Of a stretch of 64,000 bases of DNA, positions 25,453 through 36,887 are shown in pieces; positions within the stretch are counted from its first letter, which is position 1, and each line of letters opens with the position of its first letter. A program made the position numbers and the translations under genes. The stretch comes from Neocallimastix lanati (nom. inval.) (taxonomy: Eukaryota > Neocallimastigomycota > Neocallimastigomycetes > Neocallimastigales > Neocallimastigaceae), in assembly GCA_016946835.1 (NCBI GenBank), contig JACVTC010000009.1, forward strand, positions 623,501-687,500. Direction: 5' to 3'. The notes beneath the pieces were generated by a model. The model was not told the origin of the DNA and did not search any database. It saw only the letters and a program-made list of their open reading frames with translations.

Positions 25453-25749
25453 ATTAAAATAAAATATGTAAATTTTATTTAAGTTATAATAAATATTTAA
25501 TTTTTTAAAAATTAAAAAATATTAAATAAAAAGGATTACATTTTTTAATTCTAATGAAATTAATATTTAAATATATTATAATAATGTTTAAAACAGTTTT
25601 ATTTGCTGCAGTTAAAATAATACCATTAAATATATAATTAAAAATAAAATGAATTTTTAAAATTATATAAAAAAAGAAAAGTTATTTATTATAACTATAA
25701 ATATTTATACAATTTATAATACAAATTTTTAAATTATAAATATTTAAAA

Positions 25750-26070
25750 ATGTTACTTTTATCAGCTATTATTGCAATTATATTTTGTTGGGAATGTGTT
25801 GGGTGTAAAAAAGATCAAGGGCAATACTATGAATTAGATGGTACAACCACTAAAGCTTATTTATTTTATTGCCGAAGATGATTGTAGTAAAGTATATATT
25901 TATAAGCAATGTGATGATGGATGATGGTTTTTACAAGCGATGATAATATATGATTGCTATCTTTGAAGTGAACATACAGATAAAAAAATTTGGTCCAGGA
26001 GATCGAGATAATCCTGGTGATTGTAAAAATAAAGGTTATGTTAATATCCAAAGTGAAAAATGTTATTTTA
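25750..26070 (+). pseudogene. Broken small Cys-containing secreted-protein gene
   Basis: ATG at 25750 opens a signal-like MLLLSAIIAIIFCWECVGC followed by KKDQGQYYELDGTTTKAYLF, then a stop after CRR. In the next frame YFIAEDDCSKVYIYKQCDDG continues, and further on PGDRDNPGDCKNKGY, VNIQSEKCYFN. The pieces look like one short secreted Cys protein broken by at least one frame change and stops. It directly follows another plus-strand Cys-rich gene, so the two may belong to a small cluster. Family unknown. Confidence 0.5.
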
Positions 26071-26670
26071 ATATTAATATTATTATTAGTAGTAGTTGTA
26101 TTTATTATTATTATTATTAGTAGTAGTATATTTATTATTATTAATTATTAAAATTAATTATTATTATTAATTATTATTATTATTAGTAGTAGTAGTTTTT
26201 ATTATTATTATTAGTAGTAATAGTAGTATTATAATAATTATTATTATTAATTATCATTAATTATTATTATTAATTTTTATTATTAGTAGTAGTTTTTATT
26301 ATTATTATATAATTATTATTATTATCATTTACTATTATTTATTAAAAGAAAAAATATATATATATATTTATTTCGATTTATTTATCTATCGATTATTTCT
26401 ATAAAAGGAAAGAAAATTAATTAAAAAAAAATTTTTTTAAATTTAAAATTTTAAATTCAAAATAAAAAAAAAAACTTAAACAGGTGTTCAGAGAAAATGT
26501 GAAGATGAAAAAAAAGAAGATAAAAAAAAAAAAAGTTAATGTTCGATAATAACAATAACAATTAATAATAACAAATAATAATAACAAATAATAATGATAA
26601 TAATAATGATAGTCATAACAATAAAAATAAATATTTATTTATAATAAAAATAATAAAAAGAAGAAGAAAA

Positions 26671-26707
<37 letters not shown>

Positions 26708-27837
26708 AGGAATGGATAGATTTACTCTATAGAGAAAAATAAAAAGAGCAAACATGTACATAAAGTAAATTAGTAATAAATTTTGTTAATAATGAGATTT
26801 ATACGATTCAATAAGAAATTTTTATATGAAATGAATAGGATGGAATATCATTTATACTTTTTCTTTATCATTTGATATAACCTATTCATGATTCATGCTT
26901 ATTAATGATTATTTAAGTGAAACTCTCTGTGGTAATAAAATTTATAATTTCTTATTTTATTAATTATAATTAATAGATTATAAAATCATTAGAAAGTATA
27001 TTTGATTTATGAACATTAATTTTATGTTGGAATAAATAAAATTTTATTTTATAGTGATTAAGGTTTTGACTATTAAAATTTTTTATATCCGTTTTTATTA
27101 AATTTAAATGACTTATCATTAATGATATCTTCAATCCATTTCTTCATTTCTTCCCCTCTTTAAAACCTATGAATAGATACATACAACGGTGCTTGATGTA
27201 AATGTAGCTGATACAACCAATGAGATAAAAAGAGTATAAATTAAAAAATATAACTTGATCTGTAAAAATATTTTTAATTTATGTTAAGATGGACTCACCA
27301 AATTTAATGAAAATCATCTTATAAATATTGAAATATATTATTAAAGGTTAAAAAAATATAAATAAAAAAATATAAATATATATGTGTATATATATCTCAT
27401 ATTTGTTATAATATATATATATATAATTTTATATATAATTTTATGCTTTTCTTTCTTCTTTACTTTTTGCTTCTTTTTTTTTTTTAATTTAATCACAAGA
27501 AAAAAGATAATCTATTTAATTTTGTATTCATCTTCATTATCATTATCTATTATTATTATTATTACTTATTAGTACTTATTATCATTATTAATTATTTATT
27601 ATTAATTATTATTATTATTATGTATAAAAATGTAAAAAAATTGTAACAAGTACTAAAATTGATAAAAAATATAAAAAAAATAAAAATTATAATATAATAA
27701 AAAAAAAAAAAGGAAATAAAACTTTAATCAATACTATTTATATAATAATAAAAATAAGATTATTTTTTCTTTTTCCTTTTTCCTTTTTTTTTTTAATTTT
27801 ATTATAATTAATTAAATTTTTTTTTTATTATTTAATT
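26071..27837. other. AT-rich region with AGT/ATT arrays and one short coding-like patch
   Basis: ATT and AGT arrays fill about 26060-26340, with an A run of about 32 near 26676-26706. On the minus strand near 27166-27090 a short frame reads MKKWIEDIINDKSFKFNKNG and stops soon after; it looks like coding sequence but is too short to name. Nothing else was recognised up to the copia LTR. Confidence 0.5.
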
Positions 27838-28159
27838 TGAATATTATGTTATTAAATTTTAGTTTTTGATATGTGATCACTTTATTTATTTTTATTATTT
27901 TTATTATTATTTTAATAACTATATATTTTTAGTAATATTTTATATTATAGGATTAATTATCATAATCCTTAAATGTATATACATTAATAAAATTTAATTT
28001 AACTATATTAGTTATAATTGTAAATATATGATGTACATCATTAATACGCCTCATAATATTTTACATTATACAAAATAATGAAAAACATATTTAATTTAAT
28101 AAATAAGTAAATCTTAATTATACAAGACTTAATTAAAATATTAAACTTTATTTTTAACA
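27838..28159 (-). repeat. Copia 3' LTR
   Basis: 322 bp, nearly identical to 46868-47187. The TG...CA ends are intact. The polypurine tract lies immediately inside it. Confidence 0.92.
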
Positions 28160-28168
28160 TTCCCCCTA
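28160..28168 (-). promoter_or_regulatory. Copia polypurine tract
   Basis: Minus-strand TAGGGGGAA directly abuts the TG of the 3' LTR, the usual place for plus-strand DNA priming in LTR elements. Confidence 0.75.
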
Positions 28169-28959
28169 AAGTTTAATATTGTTTAGGTCATAGAGAATAT
28201 TATTTCTAAACCTGGTCATTAAAGTAGAATTTAGATATTTGGTAAATCCATCGGATAAGTTATTTTCAGATTTTATATACTTTAAATTAATATAACCTTT
28301 CTTGATTAATTCTCTTATACTGTGATATCGAAGGTCGATGTGCTTGGATTTCGGATTAATAGTTTCATTTTCGCAATTGTAAATTGCAGCTTTATTATCG
28401 GTGTTTATTGTAATAACATCCTGCTTAAGTCCAAGTTCTTTAAATATATTTCTATACCAGAGACAGTGTCTTGCACACTCATGAATTCCATAATACTCAC
28501 TTTCCGCAGTAGAAACTGAAACACAATGTTGCAGTTTGGAATACCAACTAGTAGGAGCTGAGTTTATCATCATTACAAATCCAGTAGTTGACTTCCTTGT
28601 TTCCTTATCACCACCTAAATCGGCGTCAACATAAACATTAAAATTAAAAGTATTAGTATAAGTGAATTTAATTCCATAATTAGGATTACCTTTCAAGTAT
28701 CTAAAAATTTTTAGCACATTGTACCAATCTTCGTATGTTGGATTATCAGATTTTCTGGAAGCTTTACTCACAGAAAATAATATGTCCGGCCTCGTGCTGA
28801 TAGCTAAATATAACAAGGATCCTATAGCTTGCTTATATTTTGTTACATTAAATTTTTTACTCCTTAATTCAATAGACTCGATTGGTGTTGTATTTGATAC
28901 TGGGTTATATTTATTGATATTAAACTTATTTAAAATTTCATTAAGATATTTCTTCTGAT

Positions 28960-29602
28960 TGTAACGGAGGTGCTTCTATTGTAACGGCGGGACGTGGTAT
29001 AGAAACACAGAAAGGAGAAAACTCAATAGGTTTACACTATCTGTATAAATAATTCGTTTTATTAGAAATATTTTTTATTAATTATAAAATTTAAAATAAT
29101 TATTAATATTAATCAACAAGGTAATATTTCGAATTACTTATACGTTAATTATTATTAATAAAAGCACGAAGAAAAATATTTTCATTCGTGAAGTTCGCAC
29201 TATTTATACTTTTAACGGAAAAACAGTTTTAACATGTAAAAATAATTTTAAAGAAATATTTAGAAATATGTTTAAATAATTAATAATGTAAAGTTTCTAG
29301 AATATAGATTTTAATTGATGAAAATGAATCTTATCAAAAAAGAATAAAATAATTTATATAATAAGAATTTCTAAATTCATTTCGGTTGAATTACAAACCG
29401 AAAGAATCTTTAACTTTCTATAATTTTATACAGAAAGAATATTCAAGAAGATATTATTAATAATTAATAAAATAATTAATAAAATAATTATTTATGCAAA
29501 ATGGGTTGAGGTGTGAGTCGAACCCATGAAGTATTGGTCATGGTCAATGTAACTAACCATTGAACCAAAGTTCTAATTTTACTAACTGAAGATTTCGTTA
29601 CA
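28960..29602 (-). repeat. Left LTR of gypsy element A
   Basis: 643 bp with 7-bp inverted ends (TGTAACG/CGTTACA). The inner side, read on the minus strand, carries a purine-rich CTGGAGGCGGACCA that may be the polypurine tract. It contains the tRNA-like sequence described separately. Confidence 0.9.
29502..29575 (-). other. tRNA-like A-box/B-box sequence inside the left LTR of element A
   Basis: On the minus strand TGGTTCAATGG (29567-29557) fits the RNA polymerase III A box, and GGGTTCGACTC (29525-29515) fits the B box, about 31 bp apart as in a tRNA gene. The arms around them pair only partly, so it is not a normal tRNA. It could be a captured degenerate tRNA, a tRNA-derived SINE fragment or an internal promoter. 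The same sequence is in the right LTR (41724-41797). Confidence 0.55.
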
Positions 29603-29935
29603 TGGTCCGCCTCCAGGATTCGGATACCAGACGAATCTAACAGTTAGGCATAACTTATACTAAAATTAAGCAAACTAAACTAAACTAAACTAAATTAAAC
29701 TAAACTAAAATAAAATAAAATAAAATAAAAATAATAATTAACCATTTTATAGTACGAACTTTTTTTGAATAAAATTACATGATATTAATAAAGTTACATG
29801 AATATAATATATAATAAGAATACATGAATATTAATAATATTTAATAATATAAAATAATATTTAGTAATATTGATATTAATAAATTAATATAAGTTTGATA
29901 TTAATAAAGTAAAGATTCATTTTCAAGTTTTAATT

Positions 29936-32374
29936 TTAGTTATTTTTGTTAAATTCTTTTAAGAGTTTGGGGCAATTTAAATTTTCTTCGGGTTCCCAAG
30001 ATGCTTCAGATAAAGGATAACCTTTCCATTTAATAAGATATTGGGTTTTGCCATAATGTTTCCTTTTATCAAGAATTTTTTCAACTTCGTATTCTTCTTC
30101 ATTGTCAATAATTATCGGTGGTGGTGGTTCTTTCTTTCGTCCAAAGTGATCTTCATAAAATGGTTCAAGTTCAGAAACATGTATTACAAGATGGATTCTG
30201 ATTTCTTTTGGTAAGTCTAACTTATATGAAACGGAAGAAATTTTCTTAATGATTTTATATGGACCAAGTTTTCTAGGTTTAAGTTTTTTATTTCCATTAT
30301 GAATTATAAGTGAACTATTAATCCACACTTTATCACCAGGTTTAAAATTTGGAGCTTCAATACGATGTTTGTTTGCAAATTCTTCTTGCTTTTTTCTTGC
30401 TTGTTGTAAATTTTCACTAAGTGTTTTAAATAATTCTGAAAAATCTTTTGTAAATTCATCAGCTCTAGGAACATCTGTACTGTTTGGAATTGATGGTGAA
30501 TATCTTGGATTATATCCATAGTTTGCATAAAAAGGTGAGTGCTTAATTGATTCTTGAATTGATTTATTATAACTGAATTCTGCTAGGAATAAAAAATTAT
30601 ACCAATCAGAACCTTTAAAGTTTGAATAACATCTTAAGTATTGTTCAATAACGGAGTTCACCCTCTCCGTTAAACCATTGGTTTGGTGATGGAAGGGAGA
30701 AGCAAGTTTCGTTGTGATATTGAAAGATTTACAAATAGCTGACCAAAATTTTGAAGTGAATTGAGAATTTTTATCAGAAAAAAAATCGGAGGGTGGTTTA
30801 TGAATACGAAAGAGATCATTTAGGTCTTTCTTGGGAACAAATAAAACAGAAGCAGCAGCTGGAGATTTAGATTTTCTAATAAATTTTTTGTCTTCATTTT
30901 CTTTAATATAATTCTTCGAGGCTAGAGATTCTTTTTCAGTTAAGGGGTAGATTGGATCATAATGAAGTTTTTCATTTTGTTTGGGTTTAATCTCGCTATC
31001 AAAAGGACAATAAGGAGGTGATTCATTAGTGTATATTCCACTGAAAGTGTCTATAAATGGAAGTAATTTTTTTGGTAATGATTTGCTTATTTTATTATTG
31101 ATTTCTTCATTTTCATTTTTGTCATTTTGTTTAGTAGTATTTAAAGGAATATAAGAGGTAAAGGAGTTAGGGATGATTAAACAATTTTCAATACAATGAT
31201 TGGAATTGAATCTTAAAGCTTTATTTTTGAAGTCAATGTCGGGATCGTGAGTAGAAATCCATTCGAAACCTAAAATAGCACAATAAGAAGGAAGGTCAAC
31301 CACATAGAATTGAGTCTTACATTTATGGTTATTATAAGTGATGGAAATAGGAAGAGTTTTTCCAAGAATAGTTTGCTTTCCACCAATGCCAGATACCTTA
31401 GGGAAATTAGTTTTGGTTGAATACGGGATATTATTTTCTTTAACATAGTAGATATCTATTAGATTAATTTGAGAACCAGTATCGAGAAGAATTTTAGCGG
31501 TAGAATTTGTATTATCAATACTCAAAGAAAATTCGTAAATAGGAAGATTTGAGTCAGAAACTCTAGGTCTAGAAATGGGTTTTGATTCGGGATTAGAAAC
31601 ATAAGTGCTATTTGATGAAGGTTTATTTTTGTATTTATTTTTAAGTGGACAATTGTCGAGAGAATGTTCAGAGGATCCACAATATAAACAAAGATTTTTT
31701 CTTCTTCTTCTTTCTTTTTCTTCTTGAGATAGAGGTCCATGAGGTTTGGATTTAAATTGCTTTTGGAAAAAGAATGATTTTTTGCCCTTTTTATTTTTAT
31801 TATTATTACTATTATTTGAATTTTGACCATGAAGATTGGAAAATTGTCTATGAGTAGAAATACGATTATCGATTCGAGATGCAATTGTTTGCATAGCAAA
31901 GAGGGTTTGAGGTCCAGGAAACATTTCTAAAATTCTAGTAGCAATATGGTCATGTAGACCGGCAAGAAAGGTGTCCATCTTGGCTTCTTCATTCCAAGAA
32001 GATTCATCGGCGTATTTATTAAATTCTAAAATATAATTTCTGACTTCACCAATTCGTTTTTGTTTGATTGTTCTTAATTTCTGGTTGGCAATAAAGGTAG
32101 AATCGTAGCTTCCAAATACTGATTTTAATCTAGCAATGAATTGATTATAATTAAGGAGACAAGGATCTTGGTTTTCAATAAGGGTAGCAGCCCAATTCAT
32201 GGCGTTTCCATACAAACGAGAAATGATATAGATTACTTTAGCTTCATCGTTTGCAAATCTTTCCGGTTGAATCATAAAAATAAGTTCCATTTTAGCTAGA
32301 AATCCTTTAAAGAATCGACGATCACCAGCAAAACCGTCCTTAAAGGTAGGATTTTCTTGGTTATAGTTGTCCAT
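29936..32374 (-). mobile_element. Coding remains of gypsy element A
   Basis: The region holds, in order, a gag-like N-terminus ([17 protein letters not shown]), a CCHC knuckle, an aspartic protease, the C-terminal part of integrase and a chromodomain. The gag and integrase parts are clearly related to, but distinct from, those of element B. The chromodomain places it among the chromoviruses, which target marked chromatin. Confidence 0.88.
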
Positions 32375-34172
32375 ATTGAAATAAATAAGGTAGAGTAGAA
32401 TAAGTTTTCAAAGATAAAGAATAGGCGGTAGAATCCAGAAGTTCCCAAAGTGGTAGTAGAGATTCCAATAATCCAAAAGGTAGATAGGTAGTAGAGATTC
32501 CAAAAGTTCAAAAGTTGTTTATTGGTAGGTTTCCAAGGTTAATGGATAAGAACACAAAATTTTAATAACACTTTATAATATTTTATAATTGAATATTTCT
32601 TATTTTATAATTATTTATCAAAAATTACTGAAATATAAACTAGATTATATAGTATTGGACCAACTAAATATATAATCTATCAAAGTTTTATACGATAAGT
32701 TCCTTTAGCCTTTTAGTGATAACGCAGATAAAATCGATTGTTAATGTCTTATAGACAAAAGGAAGTAATATTGTTAGATTCTTTATTATATCTAACTTAT
32801 TGTTAGCTGAAAAGAATAAAACAAATTATTTTCCCCTATATCAATAGTATCTGAACACTAAAATGTTACGAAAACAGAGACCAACTTCTGTCGCTTTGGA
32901 AGTCGTATAAACCTTATATTTATATTTTAATCTTTGTTTTCTTAATTATAAAATTATAATATTAATTATAAAATTATTAATTGATAAAATAGAATAGTAC
33001 TATTGACTCACAACTATAGAAAAAACCGTCAGTACTATTATAACTAGTGCCGCGAGTAAGCACGAAATAAAATTTTAAAATACTATATAATTTTAATCTT
33101 ACGCCTTCGGTGACGTAAGCTCCTTATTCGCCAGAGTTGTTGCAAACCTAGAACCGTTTTCCTTTATAATAGGCTGTAAAATGTTCCTTATGGAGCAGAT
33201 TACAATTACGAAAAAAAAACAAAAACAACACTATCAATAACAATACTCAAATGAAATTTATTTTTTAAAAAAAATTCTTTTATTAATCACTTTATTATAA
33301 AAATTCTTTTTATTAGTTATTAACTGCAAAATAGTTAATAACAACTACATTTTCTTTAATAGAATAATTTTACATGTATTTATATTTTTTCTTAATTATA
33401 TTATAATATACTATTTCTATTTATTTAAATATATATTCAATATAAAATAAACAAAAACTAATCTAAAATTAAATAAAGTTATAAAAAACTAAAACTAATT
33501 CAATAAGCTTTTTATTCAATTTGTTTTGACTCAAATTGAATAAGTTCTTATTTATTATTTATTTATTATTCTTTTATTATTAATACTATTAATTATATAT
33601 TACTATTTAATTTTTATGATTATTAAACTAAACTAAAATTAAACTAAACTAAAATTAAACTAAACTAAAATTAAACTAAACTAAAATTAAACTAAACTAA
33701 AATTATTAATATATTTTATTACTAAATTTTAGGTTATTTAAAAATTAATTTTATATTTTTAAATTTATATATTATATGAAATATAAATTTATTATTAATT
33801 TTCATAAATCAATTAATTTCATAAATTAATATATTTTACATAATTTAATGCATTAGCATTATTTTGTAAACGTGAATTACATTAAATAATTTAATGTACA
33901 AAATAAATTAATTAATGTACTAAAGATATTGATCATATCTTTACATAGGCTACGGTGCTCTCTTATAGAGTTTTACCTAGTCTAGAACCAAATCTATTCG
34001 TCGAGTGCAACACTAAAGAAGATAATTCTTCTAACTCTGTATATGAGCTCTATTCGCTCGTATAAACGCTTTATAAATAAAAAAATAAAATTGCACAGGT
34101 TTTTCTTGCTATTATTTCAAGCAAGTAATTTATTAAAATAATTAAAAATAAAAATTATTATTATAATTATTA

Positions 34173-34231
<59 letters not shown>

Positions 34232-34906
34232 CTAAAACTAATTGATTTATTCACTAAATTAATCTAAAATATTTATCTAAAAATTAAAAATTTTTTCTTA
34301 CTAAATTAATTTAATATTATTTATCTAATTATTAATTAATTTTGTTGGGTAAATATTAGAATTAATTTTGAAGGGTTAAGGTAATACAAGATTAATTTAA
34401 TATTATCTAAAATTCTTTTTTTTTTTAAAAAAGGTTAAGGTAATGTAAGTTTTATCTTAATAGGGTAGTACAAATTTAATTTGAATTATTTGATCGGGTA
34501 GTACAAGAATTTTTGTTATAAGAATTAATTTCAACAATCATAGGATTAGGATTATCCGGTAATATAATAGATACAAAGGATTGAATTATATAATAGTGAG
34601 GGTAACTCAAAACAGACAAGGTGATAATTTGAATAGGAATCAATAGGCAGTAATTATTCGTCTGGGAGGAGATAAAATCCGAGATTAAAAGATATAGAAG
34701 TCCGGTATTAAAGAGATAGTAGATAAAAAGATTTATTCAAAGATTATTAGATTAAGATAGAGAGAACCGGAAGAGTAGGTATTAGTAAAAGTAGAAACCC
34801 AACGATTGCCAAAAGATATTGAGAAAGTAGAATTCCTAAAAGTACGGTAGAATGTCTGCGGGATAGCGTAAAGGTATTGAGGGCTTGGATTAGCAGGTGC
34901 TTTTAT
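32375..34906 (-). other. Long untranslated leader of gypsy element A
   Basis: No coding frame was found. The segment has a five-fold repeat of TAAACTAAAATTAAAC (about 33625-33705), a T run of about 54 on the plus strand (34176-34229), and motifs shared with the leader of element B: CTCTGGCGAATAAGGA (minus strand, near 33125-33140) and GAGCTCATA.ACAGAG near 34040. Next to the LTR the leader starts ATAAAAGCACC, matching ATAAAAAACACC of element B. Confidence 0.65.
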
Positions 34907-35013
34907 TGTAACGGAGGTGCTTCTATTGTAACGGCGGGACGTGGTATAGAAACACAGAAAGGAGAAAACTCAATAGGTTTACACTACCTGTATAAATAAT
35001 TCGTTTTATTAGA
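34907..35013 (-). repeat. Right LTR of gypsy element A, inner part
   Basis: The first 107 bp match 28960-29066 with one difference that I noticed. They end in the TTAGA target duplication of element B; the LTR resumes on the far side of B. Confidence 0.9.
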
Positions 35014-35657
35014 TATAACAGAATCAATAATTACAATTATTTTATTATTTTAATATTTAGTATTATTTTTCAATAAAGTTTTAAAACAAATAATTAAATT
35101 TAAAAAATATTATTTCTGGTATAGTTGTTAGTAACTAATACCATGAATCAAACTACTTAGGGTTCGATTCACATTTATTATTATTTTATAGTTTTATTCT
35201 AAAAAATATCTAGAAGATTCTTTATAGTTCAAGAAATTACTAGAATTTCTTGATAATTCTTGTGTTTAATTAATTAAAATTTATTCTATTAAATTCTTAA
35301 TTCTATTGTTTTCTATTTTTTCTAAATTTTTCGATTTTTAAGAACTTTTTAGAAACTTTTATTTTTATTTTTTAATAACTTTAACTTTTGAAAAAAATAT
35401 AAATATGAGTAAAATTCTTATTAACAAATATTCTTTTCTTTGTGTTTTTTATTTTAATTTTGTTTAGTTAATAAAACTTAATTTTTTAATAAAACTTTTT
35501 TTAATATTAATACTATATCAACCCTTGCGGCTTATAGTATTATAATAAATATAATTAATAAAATAATTATAATAAAAGAAAAAAAAAATAAATAAAAAAT
35601 AAAATAATTTTTGTTTTTTTTGAAGTGTTATTATATTTATTATAATATTTTGTTATA
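35014..35657 (+). repeat. Left (5') LTR of gypsy element B
   Basis: 644 bp, starting TATAACA and ending TGTTATA, unlike the usual TG...CA. The length is almost the same as the 643-bp LTR of element A, but the sequence is different. Confidence 0.85.
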
Positions 35658-36652
35658 ATAAAAAACACCCAAGATTTAGACGCCGTGCCTTGATATATCT
35701 ACCCTTTTGTTTGGTTTGAAGCTTTCTTTTGGAATTAGTATCTACTGCCTTTTTGTTTTCTTTTTGGACTTTATTTTTTGAATCTCTCGGATTTTCTGTT
35801 TCCTTTGTTTTTGGTTTCTGTTTGGCTACTTATCTTATTGGCTTCAGGTTTCCACTTTTGGTTAGATTCTTTCTGTTTGCCTTGGATTTCTTATTTTTGG
35901 CCTTGGTTTCTGTTTCCATTGGTTTCAGATTTCTTAGTTTTGGACTTGGTTTTTGTTTCCATTGGTTTCGGGTTTCTGATTCTTGGTTTCTACTTTTGGA
36001 CAAAATCTCTTCTTCTCTTAGTCTCTGATATCTTCTTTGGGTTCAGCCTTGCTTCTTGAATCTACTTTTTTTTTCTTTAAAAAATAAAATTCTCGGTTTT
36101 TGGTATTAATAGCAAACTCACAATAATACCAAAATCTATCTAGGCGAAAAAAAAAAATTTTTGATATAAAACAAAAAAAAAAAAAAAAAATTCTTTAAGA
36201 AGTTCTACAGTTCTTGAGACTTTTTAAAGAATATTACAGGTAAATATAATATTTAAATATACTAGGAGCGATTAGAGCTCATAAACAGAGTTTCGGCGGT
36301 TAGTAACTAGTTTCAGTAGGTTAGAAACTATAGCCGTTAATTATTCGAATATAAACGGGCTTCAAAACCCTAGGGCGTGAAGAGCGTGTGGATTAAACGA
36401 AAGCCACATCCTACCAACCAACTTCAACAGTTCGGTGGTTGCTCTATTCGAATAAGCTCTGGCGAATAAGGAACTATAGTCACCGAAGGCTATAGGTTGG
36501 TCGTGAAGGTAAAGCGACTTTAAAATATATAGTTTATAATTTTTTATTTTGAGGTCTAGTATATACCTCTAGTTAGTAACTCTTGCCGGTTTTTTATTTT
36601 GTTGTAAGGCATAAAAGAGTGAAATTTAGTCTAGTTATTATATTTACCAAAT

Positions 36653-36683
<31 letters not shown>

Positions 36684-36763
36684 TTTAAATCAGCAATTAA
36701 ACTAAACGCCTAGAAAAATAATAATTTATAATTCTTTATCATTACAATTTTCATTCGGGAGCA

Positions 36764-36805
<42 letters not shown>

Positions 36806-36887
36806 ATAATAATAATAATAGTGATAATATTAAATAAATCTTCCTATTGCAATTCTTAAACTTGTTTATAATTTAATAATTCTTTCA
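35658..36887 (+). other. Leader of gypsy element B
   Basis: The leader begins ATAAAAAACACCC right after the LTR. The segment 35700-36060 is T/G-rich with an imperfect tandem repeat of about 60 bp (CTTGGTTTCTGTTTCC and CTTGGTTTTTGTTTCC at about 35900 and 35946). GGCGAATAAGGA near 36463 and GAGCTCATAAACAGAG near 36277 are shared with the leader of element A. Short open frames at 35729-36059 are hydrophobic by-products of the T-rich repeat and are not called. Confidence 0.65.

Noticed and set aside
29603-29626. TGGTCCGCCTCCAGG next to the left LTR of gypsy A as a plus-strand tRNA primer-binding site
   Set aside because: The coding remains, the leader homology and the leader start next to the right LTR all show that element A runs on the minus strand, so this position should be the polypurine side. 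The TGG start is probably coincidental.
34907-34950. Start of an LTR for gypsy B at TGTAACGG
   Set aside because: This stretch matches the LTR of element A. The TTAGA duplication and the TATAACA/TGTTATA ends put the true start of B at 35014.
35729-36059. Two hydrophobic frames in the leader of gypsy B
   Set aside because: They overlap a T/G-rich internal repeat in two frames at once and lie in the untranslated leader.
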